Shown: one piece after another, positions 1 to 7,000 of the stretch
Layout of the letters: each line of letters starts with the position of its first letter
How positions within the stretch are numbered: the first letter of the stretch is position 1
Assembly (NCBI GenBank): GCA_964648365.1
Contig: CAZYLK010000212.1
Coordinates: 1 to 9,367, forward strand
Length of the DNA: 9,367 nt
DNA from: SURF-32 sp964648365
GTDB lineage: Bacteria > Planctomycetota > Phycisphaerae > UBA1845
Direction of reading: 5' to 3'
The notes under the pieces: model-generated
What the model saw: the letters and a program-made list of their open reading frames with translations, nothing else
Told to the model about the DNA's origin: nothing
Database searches by the model: none
Program-made: the position numbers and the translations under genes

Positions 1-65
1 GCTTCGAACTCGACATGATGATCCTCTTCCGGACGGCGGGGACGTTTCTGCGCGGGGGGATCTGA
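1..65 (+). CDS. C-terminal end of a possible polyprenyl-phosphate sugar transferase (partial)
   Basis: The frame starting at base 3 is open from the window edge and ends at TGA 63-65, giving 20 residues that read FELDMMILFRTAGTFLRGGI. The pattern of a D, then hydrophobic residues, R-T, and a closing L-R-G resembles the C-terminus of bacterial sugar transferases of the WcaJ/PglC type (PF02397). These membrane enzymes start exopolysaccharide or O-antigen synthesis by moving a sugar phosphate onto undecaprenyl phosphate. What is seen is only a short open tail with a protein-like composition. The family call rests on motif resemblance, and the rest of the gene lies outside the window. Surface-polysaccharide work would fit the LPS genes further along. 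Confidence 0.42.
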   Translation, partial: FELDMMILFRTAGTFLRGGI

Positions 66-153
66 GCCGCCAACAAGCGTTACCTGTGACGTGGCGCCGT
101 TCTTGCCGCGCGGGACCGCAGGGCTGGGACTGCCAGCGGGTACCGGACACGAG

Positions 154-376
154 TCAACTCACGAATAGGCTGAAGCGCGACGTCCCGTGGATGTCCTTCC
201 AGTTCGGCGGGATAGCGTCATTTTCGAACGCGATCGCGCCGAACAGGTGCAGGTCAGGAGCGCTGATGAATGTCGCGGGCAGCAGGCCCCTCCCCACACC
301 GGACGGGCGACTCGGCCAGGACTATTGCGGAAAGCAGCGCTGCAATAAGGGCGACACCAGTGAAATGGCGGTGCAT
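154..376 (-). pseudogene. Small secreted protein gene broken by a frameshift
   Basis: Reading leftward from ATG 376, a Shine-Dalgarno-like AAAGGAAA (390-383) sits 8 bases before the start. The first codons give a clean signal peptide, MHRHFTGVALIAALLSAIVL, followed by AESP. This frame stops early at 254-256 after 40 residues. One base over, the next frame continues as a convincing protein, LLPATFISAPDLHLFGAIAF and then an acidic, aromatic stretch with PPNWKDIHGTSRFSLF, and stops at 154-156. Removing one C from the run at 287-290 or 292-295 joins the halves into about 73 residues. The exact slip point lies somewhere between roughly 287 and 310. No family was recognised. The gene could be a true pseudogene, a sequencing or assembly error in a C run, or a programmed frameshift; the first two are likelier. 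It is divergent from the gene at 475. Confidence 0.6.
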
Positions 377-416
377 TTCTTGTTTCCTTTCGGACTTGGA
401 GCGTGAAATTCAGGCC

Positions 417-446
417 TTGACGGACACTCCCTCCGCGCCGAATACT
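417..446 (+). promoter_or_regulatory. Possible sigma-70-type promoter for the secreted protein gene
   Basis: TTGACG (417-422) matches five of six bases of the -35 consensus. After an 18-base spacer comes AATACT (441-446), which matches four of six bases of the -10 box. Transcription would begin near 453, just before the ribosome binding site at 463. The site lies in the 98-base gap between the divergent genes starting at 376 and 475, where promoters for both would be expected. This rests only on sequence match. Confidence 0.35.
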
Positions 447-462
447 TGTGGCGTGGCCTTCT

Positions 463-470
463 GGAGGAAG
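463..470 (+). promoter_or_regulatory. Ribosome binding site that fixes the start at 475
   Basis: GGAGGAAG, with GGAGG at 463-467, lies 7 bases before ATG 475. It overlaps the reading frame that would open from the GTG at 448, so it argues for the ATG at 475 over that earlier GTG. The ATG start also places a proper signal peptide at the very N-terminus. Confidence 0.75.
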
Positions 471-474
471 CGTG

Positions 475-1368
475 ATGAAGAGCAACATGTGTCTGGTGGC
501 GGCAGTCATGCTGCCGGTGGTCCCCGTATGGGCGCAGATGGTGTCATACGAGTGTGACTCCTTTCCTGAAGAGCAGGGCTGGGAACGCCGCGACCGCCCC
601 CGTTTGTGCGAGCGGTGGCTGGACGATGGCTGGCTCTACTTCGAGTGCGAGTCGCTGGATGAGAACCCCTGCGGGGGCGAAGACGACCTGTACCGCTGGG
701 AACTCGACGAGTGGGCCGGAGTCCCGCGATTCGTCCTTGAGGGACGGATTGCGACGAATGGCCCTAACAGCGAATTGATTGCAATTGCGCCGGTGGGGCT
801 CGTCGCGTCGGGCACATCCGGAATACGGTTCCACACGACGGTCTCGCGCGACGAGGTCCATTTCATTTGGGACGGACCATCGATTTTTGTTCCTGTCGCA
901 CCTAACAAAAGCCATACATACCGGGTCGACGTGTATGGTCCCTACTGGTTCGAGTGGTCGATCGACGGCATCGTGTACGACTACGGCAGCTACGGACGGC
1001 AGTACCCGACGGTGGATTCGTTTATCATCTGGGGCGCCCGCGCCGCGTGCTTTGACAGCGTCTCCGCAATCGACTTCGTCCGCTTTGGCGTTCCTGATGA
1101 TGAGCCGGTGATCGGGTGCGATGCCGTCCGTAGACTCAAGGCCCGGTGCCGCGAACGGCGCGGTGGGGACAGTAATATCGTGGCGAAAGTGCGCACGCGG
1201 CTGGACGAGGGCACGGAACTGACCCTGACCAACAACGGCGACCACCGCCCGCTGGTCATCGACGACCGCGGCCGCGCCAAGGCCAAGTACAAGCACCAGT
1301 CCGGCGATCACACCGTCCTGCTGCTGAACTGCCCCGCCATCTCGCAGCAACTCACCTGTGGCGAGTGA
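475..1368 (+). CDS. Secreted protein, possible lectin-like beta-sandwich plus small C-terminal domain
   Basis: The product has 297 residues. Residues 1-20 form a signal peptide (MKSNMCLVAAVMLPVVPVWA) with likely cleavage before Q21. Residues 22-205 are rich in aromatic and acidic residues in alternating strands, such as GWLYFECES near 52 and YRVDVYGPYWFEWSIDG near 149-165. This looks like a concanavalin A/LamG-type beta-sandwich, though no exact family was recognised. Residues 215-297 form a second unit with an LDEGTELTLTNNG stretch and a DRGRAKAKYK stretch, a layout known from secreted Planctomycetota proteins. Ten cysteines suggest disulfides outside the cytoplasm. The first two thirds of the gene look less GC-biased at third positions than the last third, so the domains may have different histories. 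The role is unknown; sugar or cell-surface binding is only a guess. A good ribosome binding site supports the start. Confidence 0.85.
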   Translation: MKSNMCLVAAVMLPVVPVWAQMVSYECDSFPEEQGWERRDRPRLCERWLDDGWLYFECESLDENPCGGEDDLYRWELDEWAGVPRFVLEGRIATNGPNSELIAIAPVGLVASGTSGIRFHTTVSRDEVHFIWDGPSIFVPVAPNKSHTYRVDVYGPYWFEWSIDGIVYDYGSYGRQYPTVDSFIIWGARAACFDSVSAIDFVRFGVPDDEPVIGCDAVRRLKARCRERRGGDSNIVAKVRTRLDEGTELTLTNNGDHRPLVIDDRGRAKAKYKHQSGDHTVLLLNCPAISQQLTCGE

Positions 1369-1386
1369 ATCGCCGCGCGTGGCGAT
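1369..1386 (+). terminator. Short inverted repeat directly after the stop codon
   Basis: ATCGCC (1369-1374) and GGCGAT (1381-1386) are perfect complements around a 6-base loop, starting on the base after TGA 1366-1368. No T-run follows, so it is not a standard intrinsic terminator. It could act as a 3' end or mRNA-stabilising hairpin, or be chance in GC-rich DNA. Confidence 0.3.
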
Positions 1387-1564
1387 GTGCGACCAGCGAG
1401 CCGCAAAGCCCTGCCGCACGGCCGCTCCAAGTCCCGGCCGCCACCCGTCGTAGCGGAGGCGAGGATCCCGCGCGAGGTAAGACCGCCGAAAACCCGGACC
1501 GGCGCGCAACAGCCGCTCGGCGTAGAGCCACGGACCTGGACAGGGTGGCTCGGCGTTGGATGCG

Positions 1565-3232
1565 TTACGGCCGCCGGCGCGGCGCTGCGGCGGCGTCAAT
1601 GCCCGTGTCGCGCAGGTGTTCGAGTATCGACCAGAGCCGGCTCCAGTGCTCGGCGCCGTCGTCCGGCACGAGCACGACGTTCCATACGTCCCGTTCGCCA
1701 ACCCGCTGCACCGCGGCTGCGATGGCCGCGCCTGCGCCGGCGAGCGACTCGATCGTCGCGTCCGGCTGGATTAACCCGGCCGTGCGGGCGGATCGCAGCG
1801 CCGTCGAGACGTGGACGTAGCCCAGCAGGCCGGGGTGATCGCCAAGGGCCTTCCTGCCCTCCTGGAAGCGGCGGATGCGCCAGAGGCTGCGGCCGGTAAG
1901 GAACAGGTCGATGGCGTCGCCGATGGCCTGCGGCTCCGGCGAGATGAGCAGGATGCCGTCCACCACCGCCAGCGAATATAGCCCACCCCCGATGAACAGA
2001 TGACGGATGGTGATGCCGCGGCGGACGGTCTGGGCCGATCGCAGGTCGGCCGCCTGTCGGACGCGCTCGAACTGCTTCCAGAGCAGGTCATCGTCGCGCA
2101 CCGGCAGCGCGAGCATGGCCGAGTGCCAGTGGCCGTCGGTCTCCAGCCGGGCGCCGAAGGCCCACGTGCCGCGGAAGTTGTCGACGATCTCGCGGGCGGA
2201 TGGGAGGGCGGGCCGGCCGGCCTGTCGGGATGGGTTGTCCGCGTCGGCGTCCAGGCGAAGCGCATTCAGGATCGCCGGCCAGCCGGGCGCGGCTGCTGCA
2301 ACCGGCGCGATCATCGTTTTCAATTCCGCAGCGGCGGTCGGCAGGGCGCCGGCCGCGAAGAACGTGGTGTCATACCGATAGACCGTCGCCAGCGATGCGG
2401 CGTCCGCTGTTGGGGCTTGCGATTGATCCGCTGGCGGCATTGCGGCCGGAGCATCGACGACGACTCGCACGCGATCCGCCAGGCCCACGATCGTCATCCG
2501 CGACGGCGCGTTCGCCGACGTCAGTCCGGGCAGCGTGATCGGAGGCAGCGCCACCCGGCGCGTCAACCACGGCCGGGCGCGCGAAACGTCCAGCCACAGC
2601 CAGCCGGTGACCGTTTGCGATGCGTCCGCCGTCGTTGCGGACTTCAGCGTTTGATCGATCCGCGCGGCGTTCGACCAGATCGCCGTTTTGGGGTCGGCCG
2701 CGGCCGCAGCGTCGAGCGCCGCTCGATCCGACGCGACCAGCAGCAGGCCGTGCCGGACCGTTGCCAGCCATTCGCGCCCGTCGAGCGTTCGCGCCCGCAG
2801 GATCGCTCCGTCGTCGAGGCGAACGACATCCGCCTGCTCCTGCGTGCGTAGCGTCTGTTCGAGCCAGGCGAACATGTCGTCGCGCGGCGCGTCGGTCCGG
2901 GCTGCGAAGGTGACGCGCGGCCGCGGCTCTGGGTTGCCGCCGGCGGCGATGATCGCGCCGCCGCTGAACAGGCTCGGGAGTTTCCCGCCCCATTCGAATC
3001 GCAGTGCCCGACACAAAACGGGCCACATCGCGTCCTGCGGCGAAGCCGCAGACTCGACACATCCTATGAGCCATGCGTCGGCGGGCACAAACGCCATCGC
3101 CGCGTTTCCGGCGGCCCCGGCTGCAGCGGGCGCCGGCTCAGCATGGTCCTGCCCCGGCACGGGCGCAACGGCGACCGCGACCATCCAGATGCAGGCTTGC
3201 GCCCACGCGCGAAATCGGCGTTCATGATGCAT
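1565..3232 (-). CDS. Exported hypothetical protein, DUF3352-like
   Basis: From ATG 3232 the product has 555 residues. It begins with a signal peptide of about 28 residues (MHHERRF, then a hydrophobic stretch ACIWMVAVAVAP, ending near PGQ) followed by an Ala/Pro-rich linker to about 43. The mature part opens with MAFVPADAWLIGCVE, the 'protein as a measure of cost or error' style start seen in DUF3352-type proteins. Two similar elements recur: VRHGLLLVASDRAALDAAAA at 159-178 and VVDGILLISPEPQAIGDAID at 423-442, which suggests a duplicated fold. No catalytic motif is visible and the function is unknown. An upstream in-frame ATG at 3241 and a TTG at 3268 are possible starts. ATG 3232 was chosen because it puts the signal peptide at the terminus; none has a good Shine-Dalgarno. 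It is last in the minus-strand cluster, 60 bases after the HAD gene. The family link is an inference from pattern. Confidence 0.8.
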   Translation of the reverse strand: MHHERRFRAWAQACIWMVAVAVAPVPGQDHAEPAPAAAGAAGNAAMAFVPADAWLIGCVESAASPQDAMWPVLCRALRFEWGGKLPSLFSGGAIIAAGGNPEPRPRVTFAARTDAPRDDMFAWLEQTLRTQEQADVVRLDDGAILRARTLDGREWLATVRHGLLLVASDRAALDAAAAADPKTAIWSNAARIDQTLKSATTADASQTVTGWLWLDVSRARPWLTRRVALPPITLPGLTSANAPSRMTIVGLADRVRVVVDAPAAMPPADQSQAPTADAASLATVYRYDTTFFAAGALPTAAAELKTMIAPVAAAAPGWPAILNALRLDADADNPSRQAGRPALPSAREIVDNFRGTWAFGARLETDGHWHSAMLALPVRDDDLLWKQFERVRQAADLRSAQTVRRGITIRHLFIGGGLYSLAVVDGILLISPEPQAIGDAIDLFLTGRSLWRIRRFQEGRKALGDHPGLLGYVHVSTALRSARTAGLIQPDATIESLAGAGAAIAAAVQRVGERDVWNVVLVPDDGAEHWSRLWSILEHLRDTGIDAAAAPRRRP

Positions 3233-3268
3233 CGGCCGCATTATCGAGCGGGGATGCCGGCAGTCCAA

Positions 3269-3290
3269 CCGGTGCGCGACGCGCGTCCGG
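3269..3290 (-). terminator. Inverted repeat just after the HAD gene stop
   Basis: Outer arms CCGG (3269-3272) and CCGG (3287-3290), and inner arms GCGC (3274-3277) and GCGC (3281-3284) around GAC, can fold into a hairpin with a small internal loop. It begins 2 bases past the stop codon at 3293-3295 in the direction of transcription. No T-run follows. It may mark mRNA processing between the HAD gene and the next gene, or be chance. Confidence 0.22.
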
Positions 3291-3292
3291 CG

Positions 3293-3970
3293 TCATGCTT
3301 CGAGGACGGCGTCGAGTTGGTCCAGCGACGTGATCGTCGCCTGCGGTCGTCCGTCCGGCGCGGGTGGCGTGTTGCGATACACGCCGTCCGGCCGGGTGAT
3401 CTGCACCGTTGTCCATCCGAGCCGGTTCGGTGCGATGAAGTCCTTGGCGGCGTTGTCGGCGACATAGACGCACTCGGCGCAGGTCACGGCCAGCCGCGTG
3501 GCGATCATCTCGAACGCGAGCGGGTCGGGCTTGCCGTGGCCGGGTGGTAACTCAGCGGTCAGGATGATCTGCTCGATGTGAGCGGCCAGTCCCATCGCGG
3601 CCACCTTGCCGCGTTGCATTTCGGCCGGGCCGTCAGTGATGAGGCCGAAGCGGAAGTTCGGCCGCAGGCGCGTCAGCGCCCGATCCGCATCGTCATACAG
3701 GCGTATGCTGGGTGCGTGTCCGCGATAGACGCGGATCATGTCGGCGATCGTCTCCGGTTGGGCCGCGAGTCCACGCTCGGTCAGCACTCTGTCGAACACG
3801 TGCCGCCGGTCGCCCGCGTCGAAGATGTCCCGCATGCGCGCCGCGGCTTCATCAGGCGGGCCGAGCAGGGATTCGAACGCCGCCGCCACCGCGGCGAACC
3901 CGCTGAACGCGAAGCTCCGCTCGCTGAAGAGGGTGTCGTCCAGATCCCAGATGATCGCGCGAATGGGCAA
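3293..3970 (-). CDS. HAD-superfamily hydrolase
   Basis: The product has 225 residues, normal for a HAD phosphatase with an alpha-helical cap. All four HAD motifs are present: I, DLDDTL with nucleophile D9 and acid D11; II, LITDG with T112; III, K147 in HGKPDP; IV, VADNAAKDF with D172 and D177, which bind Mg2+. The cap spans about 16-90. The stretch KDFIAPNRLGW after motif IV is typical of a subgroup often found in surface-polysaccharide and sugar-nucleotide clusters, so a phosphorylated sugar substrate is plausible but not shown. The start is a TTG at 3970. An in-frame TAA lies a few codons upstream and no ATG or GTG lies between it and motif I. No strong Shine-Dalgarno precedes it. It follows the LptC-like gene by 42 bases and is probably co-transcribed with it. 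Confidence 0.9.
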   Translation of the reverse strand: MPIRAIIWDLDDTLFSERSFAFSGFAAVAAAFESLLGPPDEAAARMRDIFDAGDRRHVFDRVLTERGLAAQPETIADMIRVYRGHAPSIRLYDDADRALTRLRPNFRFGLITDGPAEMQRGKVAAMGLAAHIEQIILTAELPPGHGKPDPLAFEMIATRLAVTCAECVYVADNAAKDFIAPNRLGWTTVQITRPDGVYRNTPPAPDGRPQATITSLDQLDAVLEA

Positions 3971-3989
3971 GGCGATGCAGCCGTGTTAC

Positions 3990-4012
3990 CCCCAATGTTT
4001 GCAAACTTGGGG
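3990..4012 (-). terminator. Strong hairpin abutting the stop of the LptC/LptA-like gene
   Basis: CCCCAA (3990-3995) pairs with TTGGGG (4007-4012), and inside it GTTTGCAAAC (3997-4006) is a perfect palindrome, with T3996 as a one-base bulge. On the minus strand it follows TAG (4015-4013) without a gap and ends 19 bases before the TTG start of the HAD gene. No T-run follows, so it may be a partial terminator, an mRNA processing or stability element, or a protein-binding site tuning expression within the operon. Confidence 0.4.
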
Positions 4013-7000
4013 CTAAGAACCGGTAAACGTCGGATTGATGGCGTCGACGCGCTCGGTGGCCAGATCGACGGTGAGCGTTGCGGCGCTGTAGGGTCGCGGC
4101 GGCGCGCCAGGCGACTGGGTGATGAACTCCGCCGGCTGGCGGGCGCTGCCCTGAATGAAGAGCAGCTCGCGGCTCTTGCGGTACGTCAACTCTTCCGCCT
4201 CCAGCCAGTAGTTTCTCCCCGGACGCTCATAGGTCATGCTGACGGCGCCGATCGCGCGGAACTGCTTCAACTCCGCGGCGCTGAGCCCGGCCACGCGCTG
4301 CGACTCCCGGCCGCCGGGGCCGGACGATTCGGCGTCGCCTGCGGTTTCAAACTCGATGGCCAGAACGCGGCTGAACAAATGCGCTTCCTGACCGGTGGTC
4401 GCGTCGGCCGTGGACGCGGCGGCATCGCGAAACTCGCCGGGCAGGTAGACGCCGCTGTAATGATCCAGTTGCGTCTCGCCCTCGAACTGCGCCCGGCCGG
4501 CGTTCGAGTCGTAGTACATCAGGTCGTTCCAGGTGATCAGCGTGCGAGAGTCGCCTTCGGCGCCGGAGATCAGCGTCGATCCCAGTCGTCCCGCGTTGTC
4601 GCGCGTGCGCGACCCTGCCGGCGCGCCAGGTTCGACGAAATCCTCGATCTGCAGCTTGCCCGCGCCCTCGACGCGCATCATCGAAGCGTCGTCGCGCAGG
4701 TTGACCGAGAGCACCGGCCCCTCGATCAGCACGCGGCTGTCAAGCCGGCCGGTCGAACCGTTCGCGTTCGACATGACGGCTTTCACCTCGCCGGTCGCGA
4801 GGAAATAGGTCGGCTCCTTCTGGAACTGCGTCGGCGTCGAATCTGCGGGGCGGGGCTGCCGCCCCGCCTTCATCAGCGCCAGCGGCGCGGCCACCAGCGG
4901 CGGACCGCTCACCAGGCCGGCGGCCGCGCGGCGCGCCGCGTCGGCGCTGGCCAGTTGCGCTGCGGCGGCCGCGAGCTTCTCGCGCGCACTCGGCGGCAGC
5001 GGCTCGACGTCGGTGAACTCGATCTCCAGCCGGTGGCAGTCGAACCAGGTCTGCTCGCTGACGGTATGGGTGCGTCCCTGGAAGATCGCACGGTTCTCGC
5101 GGCCGCGGTACTTCATCCAGTCGCGCCACTCGATCGCCACCGGGACGGGCTGGTCGACCGCACGCCCGTCCAGGTCTTTGCGGAGTTGAAACGACATGCG
5201 TCCCGGTCCCGGCACGTCGGCCTCTTCCTTGTCGGCGTCGATGATGAGCCGATCGCCCGTGACGGTAAACGTCTCGGACCGGAAATGCGCCGGCGCAGCG
5301 CCGTCGCCCCACAGATCGGCCGTGGTCATCGTGTTGCCGTCGCGGAGCATGCAGGTCAGCCGTTCGGCGGCGGCCTCCATGTTGCGCGACGGGTCGCGCA
5401 CGCTGACGTCGTCGTAGGCATGAAGCGACGCGAGTTCTACGGCCGGCGTGGCGCGATTGCTGCGAGCGAGCCGGGCGTTCAAGTCAGCCGGGTTGGGTGT
5501 GACGTTGCGATCCAGAGCGCTGTTGAACTCTTCCAGCAGCTCCGATCCGCCGGGCGCGCGCCAGCTCTTGCGGAACACGAACTCCATCCGATCCGCGGCC
5601 TCGATCGTGCGCTCCATGTGCGTGGCCGTCACGGCGCCGCGGGCGGTGGCATGGGTGGGCGTCGGTGACGAGGCCGACGTGTCGAAGTGAACTTCGATGC
5701 CGTCGCACTCGATGCGCCCCTCGCCGTCGGCGCCGTGGACCATCAGCACGCTGCCGTGGCCGTCGAGTCGCTTGATCGAACTTGTTCCGGTGGCCGGGTC
5801 GAACGTCAGGTCGATCAGGTCGGCGTTGACCTGGCTCTCCTCCTGTCGCATGGACACCTCACCGGTCAGTCGAGCCGACTCCAGCGCCAGCGCGGTTGAT
5901 CCGCCGGCCTGCCGCGCGTGCAGGCCGACGCCGCGGCGCTCGACGTTTCGCAAAGTTGCGTCCAGGCGGGTCGCGAAGTCGATCCGTGCGTCATGACTGA
6001 CCCCGAGTGGACTGTCGGTCGCGCCGCCGCTTTCGCCGGCGGGGGGCTGCGACATGAGCGCGCCCGGTCCGGTGGCGGTCAGCGAGCGTCCGTTGTCGGT
6101 GGCACGGGACTCGATTGCGGCGGCGACGATGGTTCCCTGGCGCTCTCCGGCCAGCCGGGCGGGCGCGTCGGCGCCGCCGGCGAGCCGAACGTGATTGTCC
6201 ACGCTGTCGTAGACCAACTCGCTGCACTCTGCCTGCCCGCGGGCGTCCCACACCTCGACCGGCGAACCGGTGGCGATGATCTGAACCCGCCGCGCCGCGG
6301 GGGGGCTTTCCGTCTCCAGTGCTTCCAGGGAGAGCGGCCCGGCCCAGGTCAGGATGATTCGATTGTCAGGGTCGGCCGTTTCGACATTGGGCGTGGCGTC
6401 GCGGTTCTCTTTTCGGGCGACGTCGGCCGACGCGCGGTCCGCTTCGGTCACGGCGCGGATGACGCGAATGACGTCGGCCGCGATGCGGCTCGACGGCGAG
6501 CCCCCCGTTTCCTGCGTGATCGACACCGCGTCCGCGAAGCGGGCTTCATACGTGACCGGATCGTGACCGCCGGTCTCAGGCGCTTCGTAGGGCACCAGAA
6601 CCAGCGCACCTTCGGCGTCGATGTACGGCCGCGACGGCTTCCTGCGGACCTGCGGCGCCGGCTCAGGCGCGGGCGTGAGCGCGTGGGCGGTCTGCTCGCG
6701 GGCGGTCTGAATCATCCGGCTCAGCGGCGAGCTGGGTTTGGGGGGGGGCGAGGCGCCGGTCAGCGAGAAGGTGACTTCGTCCTCCAGCCCGCGCAGCTCA
6801 AGCCGGCCGCCCCGCTGCGTAGTCAGCACGTCGATCCGGCTGGCGGTGGTGTCAAAGCGGACTTCGAGGTCGGCGGCCCGCAGGTCAAGTTCGTAGGCGT
6901 GGACCGTGAATTCGCCCGTCACGGAAGCGCGCATGAACTCCAGGTCGAACTCGAGGCGATCGAGATTGATGCGGATGACACGCTCCTCGTCGAAACGGTC

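Noticed and set aside
159..509. Minus-strand open frame across the frameshifted gene and the start of the secreted gene
   Set aside because: It is the third frame, distinct from both halves of the split gene. Its translation lacks a signal peptide and looks random.
544..1701. Long minus-strand open frame opposite the secreted protein gene
   Set aside because: It lies opposite a gene with a signal peptide and ribosome binding site, and its translation is Arg/Ala/Val-rich without a recognisable domain. It stays open because of high GC content.
2000..2851. Plus-strand open frame opposite the DUF3352-like gene
   Set aside because: Arg-rich translation without domains, opposite an exported protein gene with a signal peptide and internal repeats.
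3578..5668. Plus-strand open frame of 696 codons opposite the HAD and LptC-like genes
   Set aside because: Its composition is dominated by Arg, Gly, Ala and His, with no domain, and the opposite strand carries clear family motifs.
6301..6305. G run (seven G's with bases 6299-6300) in the LptC-like gene as a second slip site
   Set aside because: It is shorter than the C9 tract and of a length expected often in DNA this GC-rich.
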